In this document: positions 45,901 to 57,761 of the stretch, piece after piece
Position numbering within the stretch: the stretch's first letter is position 1
Layout of the letters: every line of letters starts with the position of its first letter
Assembly (NCBI GenBank): GCA_030407085.1
Contig: CM059582.1
Span: 74,900,001 to 74,964,000 of the forward strand
Length of the DNA stretch: 64,000 nucleotides
Origin: Trichopria drosophilae
Taxonomy: Eukaryota; Arthropoda; Insecta; Hymenoptera; Diapriidae
Direction: 5' to 3'
Translations under genes and position numbers: made by a program
The notes under the pieces: generated by a model
What the model was told of the DNA's origin: nothing
Databases searched by the model: none
Seen by the model: the letters and a program-made list of their open reading frames with translations, nothing else

Positions 45901-47361
45901 CCTCATTTTCGGATATATGAGAATTATTCTTTGCTACCTGAGAAGAGTCTCAACCCGCGCGATGCATTCTTTGGTGGTCGAACTGAAAACACGGCTACCT
46001 TTTACACTGTACGAAATAATGAGCAAATACGATATGTAGATGTTTGTTCATTATACCCGTACATTTGTAAGACAGGTCGTTATCCAATCGGTCACCCGAC
46101 AATTTATGTCGGCGAAGAATGCTCAACTATAACAGACATGAACGAGATGACATTGCACGGTGTTAAAGGACTTGTACGGTGTAAATGATTACCGCCGCGA
46201 AATCTATATCATCCGATACTTCCTGTACGGATGAACGAGAGATTACTTTTCCCGCTTTGCAGAGTATGTTGCGAAACACAGTCTGTCCACGATTATTCGC
46301 ACGAACGCGAAGAAGATCGTGAATTCACTGGTACGTGGGTTTCGGACGAATTGAAGAAATCGATCGAAAGGGGTTATCGTATTGTCGAAATATTTGAAAT
46401 TTGGCAATACAAGATAACACAATATGATCCGAAAACACGCGAAGGTGGCCTCTTCAATGAATACATTGATACATTCTTAAAAATAAAACAAGAAGCCAGT
46501 GGTTGGCCCCGTGAATGTGTTGATGATTCATCGAAGGAACGTGACATCGAAACATACGAACGTGAAGAAGGAATTCGTCTTGACAAAGATAAAATTAGTA
46601 AGAATCCGGGTCTACGAACCGTTTCCAAGCTATGTCTTAACTCGTTTTAGGGGAAATTTGGTCAAAGAGAAAATCTCCCACAAACCGAAATCGTAAACAC
46701 GAGAGATGATTTGTTACGGATTTTCGCAGACAAAGACAAAAACGTAACACGACTTCTTCCCTTAAATGATAACACTATGTTTGTTAACTGGGTTTTGCGT
46801 GAAGAAGCAGGCCAGCAAACGTCGTGTACTAACGTAGTATTAGCTGCCTATACAACGGCTCAGGCACGATTAAAACTATATACATATTTAGAAAAACTCG
46901 ATCGCCGGGTATTGTATTATGATACGGATTCGGTGATTTATGTACGCGACGGAACAAAAGACCAGTATGAACCATCATTAGGTAATCTTCTCGGGGATAT
47001 GACGGACGAATTATCAGCTTACGGTGAAGGATCATTTATTGAAACATTTGTATCGGGAGGTCCAAAATTTTACGCGTATCGTGTTAAAACGCCAAACGGA
47101 ACTATTGATGTATGTACGGTAAAAGGTATTCAGTTAAATTTCGAAAACACTCAAAAGATAAACTTCGAAACGATACACGATCTCGTGACGAACGATACCG
47201 ACAGTAACAAAAGTATAGAAGTACGATTCGGGGCAATCAGGCGTATGGAAACGCACGATGTTGTTACGTGTGAACAGAGAAAGACGTGTCGAGTTGTATT
47301 AAAGAAACGGCGACATGTATCGCACAGATATTCGCTTCCATTCGGGTACAAACATTTATAG
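42949..47361 (+). pseudogene. polB: protein-primed DNA polymerase B, Maverick copy B
   Basis: The exon begins after TCTGCTTTCAG at 42948. An acidic Asp-rich segment (43068-43350), N-domain (43424-43960), Cys/His region (44210-44560), exonuclease with Exo II A-H-N-S-K-G-F-D and Exo III Y-C-R-M-D-V-E, polymerase motif A D-V-C-S-L-Y-P, motif B L-C-L-N-S-F-(stop)-G-K-F-G, motif C D-T-D-S. Breaks: frameshifts near 43420 and 44690; TGA 43910-43912, TGA 46186-46188, TAG 46648-46650 (within motif B). Exo I reads Y-N-F-E-T where copy A has Y-D-F-E-T, so the exonuclease Asp is replaced. It is less decayed than copy A. Confidence 0.9.
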
Positions 47362-47404
47362 CATAATTAATAACAATGTATATATATATATATGTATTTA
47401 TATA

Positions 47405-48600
47405 TAGGACTTCCGGTTGGACGCTTGGAGAGAAAGGACCGTCACCCGCGGCGCGCGCGAGAAATACGTAAAAAGCGAAGAAAATTAAGAAAAAGTGTGT
47501 AAAAAAGTTAGAAGTGACGGAAAATAATAGTGAACAAAAGGTTGCGGAGTGATATATAGCGGAGGACAAAGGAAGAAAAGAAGAAAGAAAGAGGAAGCAA
47601 AAGGAAAAAGGTGAGGATGCTTGGGAAAGCATGCGAGAACGGAGATGCGCGCGCACGGGTACGAGTACGAAAGGAACGGAAGGTTCGGAAATGGAGGAAA
47701 TAACCGGAAGTCACGAGAGGCAAAATGGAATACAGGCGGTAGGCGCAAGGGGGCGCGGAGAGAAGCTGGTAGAAAAGAAATGAAAAGAGCGGATGGTGGT
47801 GGAAGAAGAGTTTGGTGGAGAAAGAAGGGGAAAACGAGAGCGAGCGCGGTGCGAACCGCAAGGAACCAAACGCGAGCACCACACAAAGGAAGAGACGTGA
47901 CGTGATAAGAGTATTAGTTAAAGTTAAATAGAGTTTCGAAAAGGCGGAAGAAATCGAAGTAAAGAATGGAAAGTGAAGAACAGAAAATGCGGAGAGAAGT
48001 GGAAATGAGGAAAGACATGGTCAAAGTAGTAAATGCGAGGATAGACAAAGTGGAGAAAGAATGGGAAGAAACAAAAGTGAGATTAGAAAGGATGGAAGAA
48101 GAAGTTCGGAAGATGATGAAAAGGATGGAAAACGAATGGGAGGACATGAAGAAGGAAGGTAGATGGAAAAGACAGGATGGAGAAGAAAAGGAAGAAGAGG
48201 AAGTAGATGGGAAGAAGAAAGACGAGAGTGGTAAGCAACAGGTGGAGAAAGAACAGAGTGGGGAGAGTCAGGGAGGAGAAAGTGGAGGAAGCGTAGACGG
48301 AGACAGTGACCTGGAGTGGGAAATACAGAAAGCTAGAAGAGAGGAGGATAAATGGAGATGGGAAAGGAAAAGGAGAGAAGATGCGAAAAAGAACATAGTG
48401 GTGAAAGGAGTGAAATTGTGTGGCTGGGAAGCAGAGTTAGTAGTGGAAACGAAGGTGAGGAGCGTGTGAAAAGGGAAGGTGAAAGTGCTAAGTGTATAGG
48501 TGAAGAAAGAATCAGAAAGAGGCACGATAGTGTTAGTAAAATTAGAGAGTGAGAGAGACAAAGAAATCGTCAAAGAGAGCGTCAAAGAGAGAAAAAGACG
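47405..48600 (+). mobile_element. LINE 5' fragment with ORF1 only
   Basis: Purine-rich, GC-moderate sequence beginning GGACTTCCGG. The ORF at 47966-48469 (167 aa) is a highly charged coiled coil followed by K-K-N-I-V-V-K-G-V-K-L, the start of an RRM-like ORF1 domain. The domain is then cut short; no ORF2 follows. It abuts the end of Maverick copy B, so it probably inserted there or marks a rearrangement. Confidence 0.55.
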
Positions 48601-51600
48601 ACCATAACCTACCTCAAGGGTCGCACATTGTGATCTTCAACGCTCGTGCAAATAATCAATACGCAACTTAAATTATACGCATGAACTTCAGTTGGGTATT
48701 GTTAGTAGAAAAATGTTACATTATTGTCTTATTGGGTCACCTTATACATTCGAAAGTATCTTAATCTATGGTTAGTGATACATTTTTTATATATATTTAT
48801 ATGCGTTCGTATTGACTTATTTTTATTACATATAAGTACTTATAAAGTGACATATTATATGACGCATCCCGTAGTGTGCATGCAAAAATATGATTATATC
48901 ACCCGTCGCCAAGAGTCCGCTGAAGTCCTATGACGCCTCCTTGTCTCCTTCAGACGCCGGGCTGCACGTAACGTGGTCTGTGTTCAGAAGTCTATTTATA
49001 TCTTGTACACACTTGACACTCCACAACACTAATACCGTCTTTTATGCTATTGCGCACTATGCTGCCTATGTCTTTGTAAAAATGAATTTCTCAGTGTTGT
49101 TACTCCATGGAGATTTCACTATTAAAACCTTCATAAAACAACCAAACATGACGATTGTTGTAGTCCCCTCCCACGCTACACTTGGGCCTCTCCGGCTTAT
49201 TCTCTTCTTCTCTCTCTTAAGTGTGTTTATTCGTGAGGCCCACCCTACGGGTTTCGCTTTGCCGGCTTATCGCACCTTACGATAATGTTGGCTGGTAATG
49301 TAACTCGAGAGTTTCAAGTGTTTACATGATTCTTTCGCTTTTCTACACGATCCATGTGATTCCAGACAATAAGGATTGTTCTAGAGATGGCTTGTTTCAA
49401 ACAAAAATGTTATCTTTCCACTTGAGCTAAGCAAATGTGAATTGATTCAATATCGATAGTTGCATTTTCGTCTTGTTACGTTTTGATCTCATCCAAATCT
49501 TTCATTCAGTTCTTATTGTACTTTCCAAGATGATGCATCGGCTGACTATTACTGTGACGGGGCCTTTTACCCCTGTTGGATTCATAGTCGATTACAGTGC
49601 CTACGGAATCATCAGCGCTCCCTTGCGTGCGGATTTCTTCTGAATGAAATCTTTAAAAAAAAAGAATAAAAATGTTTAATGATATTTCACGAGTGTTTTC
49701 TTTTTGTTTTTCGTCGTCTATGATTCTCCTCATGTTGATTTTGTTGTCTTTATCCTGTTTAACTTAACTTGTGGGGTTTTATCGTTACCCTTTCACCGGG
49801 TATCTACCGCATGTGAAGGTGGTGCGTTCCGGGGAGGGCGTTGGTGCCCTCCCGGCGGCGTCGTGGTGTTGTTTCAGTGCTTGTATTATGCTGATCTACA
49901 ATTGCCAGCTGGTATCTGGTGCACGGATTCAGTGATTACGTAATGGAGGTATGATGATAAGTTTCTAAAGATCCGTCAAAATGTAGTGCACCCTTTTATC
50001 AGGCTTTCATGTCTCCAATGTTCGGCGTATGTGTCTCTTTTACGTGTGGGGTAGCCAGTTGTCCACTTTTTGTTTATTAACAATTTCTATGTTAATATAT
50101 ATTTTTCCTCTTTGCGTTCCGGCGCGTATAGCGCAAGTCTTTCCCTGGTTTTTCGATTGTCTCTTCGACGAGATCGACGGTGTGTGGATTGTCTCCACTT
50201 CTCGGTCGTTGGTTGCTGTTCATGCGAGGGACCGATCCAAGATGGTGTCAACTGACCACTAGCCCTCAGGACTGCTTTCCCGTCCTTCGTTACGCGTCGA
50301 GGTTCATCTATGAAAAAAAAGGAGTAGATGCAGCAAGTATACTATAAGTCGTACTCTCTTTCTGCCTCTTACTGTTCTCTTTGTGCGCGATGCGTTTCTT
50401 ATTAATACTCATTCGCTAATGTATCATTAAAGTTAAAATATTTCTATGTAGAAAAAAAATTTTTTTTTTATCTTTTCAATATACATTTTTCTTCATCTTA
50501 TATTAATTTTCTATAAAGAAATATCCATTAATAGGTCATGGTTCTTTTTTTACTTTGTCAATGTGTACTATTTTGTTTTTGCGTGTATTTATGCGTAATT
50601 TTATATTTCGTGAGCCACATAATTCGACAATTTCATAGGGCCCAGATTATTCGTCGTCCACCTTGTCCTTCCGGGATTCTTTTAATAATAATAATACCAT
50701 TTCACCTTCGCGAAAATGGCAAATATTCAATTTTCGGTAATAATATTTTGTCGACCGATGTTTCATTTGTGAGAGATTCATCGCGGCTAATGTTGTGACC
50801 GGGATTTATTTTATTAAATAAAACGCCGCAAAATACCGGAATGCCAGTAATTTTAATTAAGTAAAAAAAATTACAAAAACTATTATATAAAGAAAACAAC
50901 GCGGGCTCTTCCGACGCAATCGCGGCTTCTTAATAATTTCCTGAGGGGCACGCAATGAACTAATTTATAAAACAGGGGGGCGCAATTTAATAGTAAAAAA
51001 AAGGGGGCACGCTAATAAATTTCGTACTTACTATGGCGCGTGGCCTCGCCGGGATGGACGGTAGGGGGTAGGATGGTGATGAAAGATATCAAGATGGGAG
51101 AGAGAAATACCAGGTGCGTGAAAATGGCGCTGCAATCGGGGGAGTAGAGTTGATACATCATAGGGGTCGCTGCTTGGGGAGGGCGCTGTAGTCGAGGCTA
51201 CCGTAGCGCCATAGATCACCAAGGCGGGAAATATGCTTATTTAAGTTAATTGCCTATAGAGCGATATAGTGCAGCAGATCCGAAATAGCAACTGCGCAAG
51301 TCTATACTAATGCGCATCCCGATAGTGCTGTTACGAATGTTGCGCAAGCACCGAGTTCGGGGTAGAGCGCAATTTCGAGATGTGCAGTGACTCTATATGA
51401 TTCACGGTGCCGATGACGCATATGCGCGTATTCAGAATCTATTGACAATCGATATTTAGTGGATAGATGCGCGTGGAATGAACTGCGCGGCTGTGCGCGC
51501 GCAGGAAGACGGACGGGACCGTCATGGCGTCGCAAGCAATTACGGGCAATACGGGTGACGATCCCTCGATGGAGATCGTCGCTGCACGCGTGCCGTGGAA

Positions 51601-51805
51601 AATATGCCGAACGAAATTTCGGGCGAGTGAGGAAGTAATGACGGAGCTGGGTGGGACGAAGGGTTTTTGTTGAATGACGTGCGCGAAAGGATTCGTTTTT
51701 TTAGGAAGAATTTAATAAAAGGGATCTTTACAGGAGTTGGTTTTATGGTGATAGCGACGGTGACAAGTGATGCTTTTGTGACGTTGGTGATTTCGTGACA
51801 CAGCG
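48601..51805. other. non-coding DNA with possible LTR fragments
   Basis: No gene recognised. TGTGACGGGGCC at 49552 and TGTGACCGGG at ~50795 resemble LTR 5' ends. 50950-51540 is GC-richer with GCGC-type repeats and could include the 3' LTR of the minus-strand Gypsy element. None of these can be proved without the partner LTR. Confidence 0.35.
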
Positions 51806-52470
51806 TCACAATGTGCGTGCTTCCGTCATTATCTCGATCAATTCTGACAAATAATCGTCGTATATAATGAGCTTCTCACGGGTGGCGTGTGCACTTAGCA
51901 ATCGTGGGATTGTCCCATATACGAGCTCGTGTGGCGAATCACTACGTTTCTCGACAAAATTCTGTAGGTAGTCGACCATCACCTGGTGACTCCTTTCTAG
52001 GCTCCCGTTGCTTTGCGGGTGGTAAGCAGATGTCACGATCGTTTTAATTTTATACATTTTCGCAAATTCTTTCGTGATCTTTGCGATAAAGCAACGACCT
52101 TGGTCGGTAAGAATGGATACAGGGGCTCCAAAATTGCAAATAGAATGTTTGGCAAACGCCTTCGCGACTTCTACTGCCGATGCCTCCGATAGCGGAATTC
52201 CAGGTAAATATTTCGTGAGTAGGTCTTATATATGGTTAATAGATACCGATTTCCACTCTAGGTGATGTTTGTTGGTCCCCATATATCAAGGGCCGCTTTG
52301 TCAAACGCGTTTCGTGGTGTGTCTGTAATGACCTCGTTTTTACGAGCACGAGTTTTTTCCTGTGACATCCGGCACATCTTTTTACGTATTCCGTGACGTC
52401 ACTTTTCATGTTCCGCTAGAAAAACTTTTCGCACAAGCGAAGATACGTTTTGGTAACTCCTTTGTGACCC
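51806..52470 (-). pseudogene. Gypsy integrase, minus strand
   Basis: G-H-K-G-V-T-K-T-Y of the zinc-finger region at ~52470-52440, with frame breaks and a TAG near 52418; D-K-A-A-L-D-I-W-G-P near 52290 with the first catalytic Asp; L-T-D-Q-G-R-C-F near 52110 with the second; S-A-Y-H-P-Q-S-N-G-S-L-E-R with the Glu near 52015. About 30 residues are missing before H-E-L-V-Y-G (~51920). The C-terminus ends at 51806. Confidence 0.75.
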
Positions 52471-52471
52471 C

Positions 52472-53540
52472 TTATAACCGAATCATGGTGTTTTTTTTTA
52501 TTATGGCGAATCGTTCGCTTACCGGTGGTACGGAACGGTTGTCCTTACGAAAGGGAATCATTAGTTCTAGTCGGCCAAATAGTGATTGTATTGTTTCTTG
52601 GATATCTCGCCATTGAATATGTTGGAACATGTCGCAATCCTGCCCGATTATTATGGACGAAATCTCAAATTTTGTTAAAAGGGCATCTAATACATTGATG
52701 GATTTGACAATGTTTGATGAGGGCTCGATCATGAAGGTCTTGTTTAACGACAAGTCCGAAGAGTCGGGCCTTACCTTTTTTGTGTACTATGATTTTCATC
52801 TATGACCGACTATGACCGATTTTCAATCGTTTGAGCGACAATTCGTCGGGATTAATTAAGTGTCGTTCCACGAGGCCTAGACCGATTTCGCTATCTAAAT
52901 GCCCAGTGGCCGTGGTAAAGTAGACAATATGTCCCTTTTTACAGAATACATGATCATTGGTAGTATGTATTCTTAATTTAGAATCGACAGCCTCGTAAAA
53001 GTCTTCATTTTTCCCAGCGTCTATGGGACCGTAGGAATTCTGTTTACTTTTCGGGCAATTCCCTCCACGTTGCTGTGTGGGGGTGATCGTCGTCGAGACG
53101 TTGGGATCGTGATCTGCCTCAATTCGCGCCGATGGCTTCGGGAAATTCCCGACGTACGATGACGTAAGTCCTAGCGCCGCGTCTGTCAGTCTCAACATGC
53201 CTATGTAGCCGGGCAAGAGTGGGGTGTAGTGTAACCTTTCGAGATGTAGATGGTCCGTTTGGTGTGTATTTACCGGTTTCATGTGATGAAATTGTGTTTT
53301 ATCTATCGGACTATGCTCATGTACGCAAATATTTGTATTGAAATGTCGTGCGAGTGTCGTTAAGATGTTATTGTTGCCGAATTCTGAAGTAGATTCCAGT
53401 ATGGAAAACGCACGCACATGTTCGGTACAGGATAGTAGAAAATCGCTGTTCTTCAGTGTTTCTCTTAGTTCTTGAGGGCTCATGTGTAAATGTTGCAATT
53501 GATTAAGGCGGTAAAAAGGCAATTCCCGTTTTTTTGCCAC
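52472..53540 (-). pseudogene. Gypsy polyprotein linker with possible OTU-like part
   Basis: The 246-aa frame at 52800-53540 and the 93-aa frame at 52472-52753 belong to the segment between RNase H and integrase. Residues ~40-110 of the first (V-R-A-F ... E-F-G-N-N-N-I-L-T-T-L-A-R-H-F-N-T-N-I ... L-H-Y-T-P-L-L) look like the second half of an OTU cysteine-protease domain; the Cys-containing start is not visible. The rest resembles the region preceding integrase in insect Gypsy elements. Confidence 0.45.
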
Positions 53541-54799
53541 ATCAGTATACTCCTTTAGAGTTTTGCAGGGTTCCTGAGTCTGAGAGTGAATAATTTAAAT
53601 ACCGAGACAATTAATCGTTCTCAGAGGCTCGCATGATCGTCTCGTCGACCAGCATTTCGTTTTCTTCGATTTCGTTAGCCTCAACGGGGATTCCGTCCAG
53701 CTCTATCGACTCGTCAAGTATTTTCGTTTCGTCCCGATCTCCGGGCAGTTCGTCGGTGCTCGGGTGAGCGTGTATCTCGACGGTCGCTTCTCTAGCTCTC
53801 TGTGCTTGCGGGTAAGAGGGGGGAAGCCCGCGAGAACTCCATTCGGCTGCTTGCTTCGGCCCGTCGGACTATTTTTAGATGGGCCCTTTTCCATGGGCGT
53901 CGAATGGGGGAGTAAACGTATAGTTTCCTCCGGCAGATCGAGGGAAAAATCCGACGTCCATGAATCTTCTAGGCCCTCGTTGTCCGGCGTATGATTCTTT
54001 CGATTTTGCATTTTCGTCTTTTTCTTCGAGTTTTCTCTGACTCTTAGTTCTTCCATTTCGGAAAACGTGGTTTCTGTATCCGGTTGTGATGTAAGTTCGT
54101 CCTCAGTAGGGAATACTTCTATTTCCCACCGACGGTTCCAGCATCAGCTTTCTTATAGTTTAAATTTATTCCTGCTTCCTATACCACTTGATTTTTTATT
54201 ATTTTGGGTTTTTCTTTATCTGAGCTCGCTTTAATGTACGCTCAATTTTCAAATAATCGGGCATCTGTAGTTTTTCTACTTCCGTTATGTATTGTTTTCT
54301 TTGCTTTTTCTTCACCGGCGTAGGAGGTTTTTTATTGAAATTGATCCGTCTTGCTGTCTCGACCGAGTTTTTCCTTTATAATTTCCTAATTTCATGTAGG
54401 CTGGCAATTCGAGTTTTTCGACCACGGTTATGTATTTCTTTCGAGTTTTCTTTTCAACTCCCAGCATTTCTACATTGGAACTCTGGCTCTCTTTATCGCA
54501 GTCAGTCACGTTGTCATCAATATCGTTATACGTATCGGTTTCTTCATCGTAATCCTTACCACGTTTTTTCGGAGCAGGATTTCCTGACCCGTCAGCATCT
54601 GAGAATCGCAGTCTCTTAGCGTTTCTTGATTGTTTTTGTTTCCTTTATCATTTTTACCGCCTTTAATTGGCATACACGATTTTTCAGTTTTTCGTGCGTT
54701 TTTTAATTTTTATCATTTTTTTCTCTTTATTTATTTTATTATCTACCAAATCTATTTCATCGTCATTTTCATTTTCATTTTCGAGGTCGGATCTATCGA

Positions 54800-54990
54800 T
54801 TGGATTACGCGATAAAGCGTCCGCGTTGACATTACGTTTCCCCTCTTTTTATACCACATCGTATTCGTAATCTTCTAATTTTATGCGAAAACGGTGTAGT
54901 CTCAAATTCATATCCTTCATAGTTTTAAGAAATTTTAGCGGTTGATGATCCGTCACGAGAGGGAGTTTTCTCGGAAAGACAAACCGCTAG
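54800..54990 (-). pseudogene. Gypsy RNase H C-terminal end
   Basis: Minus-strand reading L-V-T-D-H-Q-P-L-K-F-L, then R-I-K-L-E-D-Y-E-Y-D-V-V, a stop where Tyr is usual, and N-A-D-A-L-S-R: the end of a Gypsy RNase H domain. Sequence to the right of ~54990 is unrelated. Confidence 0.7.
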
Positions 54991-56300
54991 TATTTGCTGC
55001 TCTCTGTACATGATACATGACATTACGACAAATAATTTAAATTCTTAATACCGTTGTTTACACTTTTTTAAAATCGTTTTCAATTCCTTTCCAGCAATCA
55101 ACTACGAAGATTCTTTTGTAAATTATAAACTACACTTCTAAGATCACTAGTATCATAGTTCGTTCAGCTTCTATGTGTACACATTTGTAAGCATTTCTTA
55201 GCATTTTGATTGTGAAATGCACTAGAAATGTATTTGCGATATATGATAAGTAATAAAGAAAGTATCTAATAATATACTTGATTGTTACAGTCGATTGTCG
55301 ATGATATGAAACAATTTAGATACGAAATAGTCCCTCTTGTTGCCTTCAATGCTCTTTACTACGAATAACTATTGAAGTGTAGCTGAGAATAGCTTGACGA
55401 GATTAGTGTGTTGACATCGGTTTTCTGACATCCTGGCTGTTGAAAAAGTAGACATTTTGTAGCTTCTGTAAATTTATTGAAAAGTAAGTAAGCATTTTTG
55501 AAATGTAATCTTCCAGTGATCTTGGGAGTACATTTCTTTATTTAGAAAGTAATCTCCATAATTGACTTATATGAGAAAGGAAAAAACTATTAGAAGCATG
55601 CGTTACTTCTAATTATCGTATTAAGAATTTAAGGCTTTTTACGTAATGATATATTCTTCTGTTATTTCAAGCTCCAAAGTTCTTCCATCTTTGTCTATTT
55701 GCATTTTTTTAAATATTTTCTGTCATTTCAAGCATGAAGTGCACTTGCGATAAAATTATGATACGCAACTATTCATAATGAAAGTGTCTCCTAATATATT
55801 TATCTTCTACAGTCGAATTGTCATGATTCCCATACAAGAAGTACAAATAGATAAAGCTGGAAGAACTTGGAAGCTGGAAATAATAGCAATATATCATATT
55901 AGGATAAAAGATTTAAATTCTTTGTTAGTACAATTGCTCACAGTTTCTTCTAATCAGTTTTCCATTTCCTTTCTTCCATAAGTCAAGTACAGAGATTCTA
56001 TTGTAAATTAAAAAACATACTCCAAAGATCACTGAACATTACATTTGAGAAATGATTAGTTACGTTTTTCAGAACCATCAAAAATTCAATTTTTTTTCAG
56101 CAAGGATTTCGTAGAAGTGCTGTCAAAACACCAAGTTCGCTAAGCTGTTCCCAACTACACTTCAATAGTTTCTTATTGTAAAGAGCACCGAATCCAACGA
56201 CGAGGACTATTTCGTACTAAACTGGACCTGCCAGTGGAACCATGGCTACGTATCAACAATCGAGTGCAATAGACATGTGTATCGTTAGATAGTTTCTTTA
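54991..56300. repeat. AT-rich DNA with dispersed ~200-bp repeats
   Basis: Related direct copies at ~55005-55170, ~55880-56065 and ~57845-58030 share TTTTCNATT(T/C)CTTTTC, AGNATTCT(T/A)TTGTAAATTA, AAGATCACT or AAGATCGTT and ACATTTGAGAAA-type blocks. An inverted copy of part lies at ~55440-55560. Second-order repeats GTGCACTTGCGATA-like occur at 55215 and 55740. No gene. Confidence 0.55.
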
Positions 56301-57330
56301 TTAACCCATTGCATCTCAGTGGGACAGACATCGTCCCACTTACATTTACATAGATTTTGCAGTTTTTCTCGTGAAATTTAAGACCCATTTTAATCAAATC
56401 TTTTTCTGTTACTTATATAGACCCTAATAATTAGTAGAAAAATTGTTTCTCCCTTATTGCTAATAATGTAATTGTTATTAACAAAACAAGTTAAAAATAT
56501 GAGTTTTTCTCGAATCAATGCAGTTTTAAGAAAACCTCCCATTATTTTTTTCTGATAATTTTTTCATAGAGATTTTTGGTATCGCTGACAAATACGGGGT
56601 TAGTTTTATGAAATTCAGAATGGCTGATCTGAAATGGCGGATAAACATTTTAAATATAACTGTATTTGGACGAAATTTGATACTCGAGTGTTTTCGGGAT
56701 CGCTGATTACGAATCCGAGGTTAGATTTGACTTTTACTCTAGACAAAATTTATGAAATATTTAATTCGGATTACACATTGGAAAAGAGGCTAAGTGCTGG
56801 AATTCGTTACGTCATAGAAGCTTCCAGGGCACCCAAGACACTACATAGAAGTTCTTCTGTCCGATTTTTAGTTTTTTTATCAGTCCTTTTTTATTTTTTT
56901 TAGTTTTTTAGTTTTTAAATTTTTAAATTTTAACAATTTTTAACAAAATTTTTTAATATTTATATGTAATAATATTAAGATTTATTTATTTATGATATGC
57001 GATAAAACAGTTTTTTTAAATGTCAAGTACAACGGAAAATTGAAAACTTTGCACATATATTGTGTTCTATATTCATTAATATGAGTGCTTCATTGAACAT
57101 ATCTTCTTCGCATTTTATTCGGTAACATTATAGATAAGTGTTCTGCATTTGCTTGTCGTTTTTCTAGCGAAACTTAAGGTTTCCAACAACTCATTCCTCT
57201 TCTTAAAGATTTTCGACTTTTTTTTATGGATACAGTATTTCCTAATAATTCATTTATGACCATTAATCTAAATTGTTTCAATTTCCTGTGTTTTTCCTTA
57301 TAATAAAGGCTTATAAACTGAATTATTTAT

Positions 57331-57372
<42 letters not shown>

Positions 57373-57761
57373 GCATACAATTAGCTTCAATTATTACATA
57401 ATCCTTCACACATATATTTTTCTACGCAGTTAACATCGTATTTACGATCAGCTACCTGAAATTTGCCGGAATACCGGATATCGTTCAAAGTGTAATAATA
57501 TTTTACAATGTTCACATGTTATATTAGATTTGAGATTTTTAAAACTAATTCGGATACTTAATCAGCCGCAATAAAAATCCTCGAGTAACAAATTTTGTCC
57601 AGATAGAATTACATCTTAAATTTTTGTCCGCCATGTTGAATCAAACATTTTGAATTTCGTAAAACTAACCTCGGATTAGTAATCAGCGACCCCAACAAAC
57701 CCCGAGTAACAATTTTCAGCTAAATTGGACAAAAGGAAAAATGCGTGACTCAGTGAGTTAA
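56301..57761. mobile_element. TTAA-bounded non-autonomous element (tentative)
   Basis: Starts TTAACCCATTG at 56301 and ends CAGTGAGTTAA at 57761 (TTAACTCACTG on the minus strand), so ends share TTAAC(C/T)CA(T/C)TG. Inverted segments at 56560-56740 and 57540-57740 contain CGCTGATTACGAATCCGAGG-like sequence in opposite orientation. A perfect eight-pair hairpin lies at 56318-56340. TTAA ends suggest a piggyBac-type non-autonomous element. Confidence 0.45.
57335..57372. repeat. (TA)n(TG)n microsatellite
   Basis: TA run followed directly by a short TG run. Confidence 0.9.

Larger units (their letters stand above)
34444..47361. mobile_element. Maverick/Polinton copy B (nearly full gene set, ATPase missing)
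   Basis: Minus strand, 5' to 3' leftward: pX-like remnant, conserved MEHAKKM-type gene, integrase, penton-like capsid, PW-like basic protein, major capsid, unknown conserved gene, protease. Plus strand: three-exon gene, then PolB. Genes nearly abut, as in a virus. The N-terminus of the pX-like gene and the whole ATPase are deleted (compare copy A, 1314-2003). The right edge is met by a LINE fragment at ~47405. Terminal repeats were not identified. Confidence 0.9.
51806..54990 (-). mobile_element. 5'-truncated Gypsy-like element
   Basis: Minus-strand pol remnant reading leftward: end of RNase H (54990-54800), long linker (54800-52472), H2C2 finger (~52470-52340), integrase core (~52330-51806). 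Gag, protease and RT are absent, so it is truncated at ~54990. Multiple stops and frameshifts. Confidence 0.75.

Noticed and set aside
47508..47886. Antisense Phe/Leu-rich ORFs over the LINE fragment
   Set aside because: Reverse complements of purine-rich LINE 5' sequence; no signal peptide or domain pattern beyond composition.
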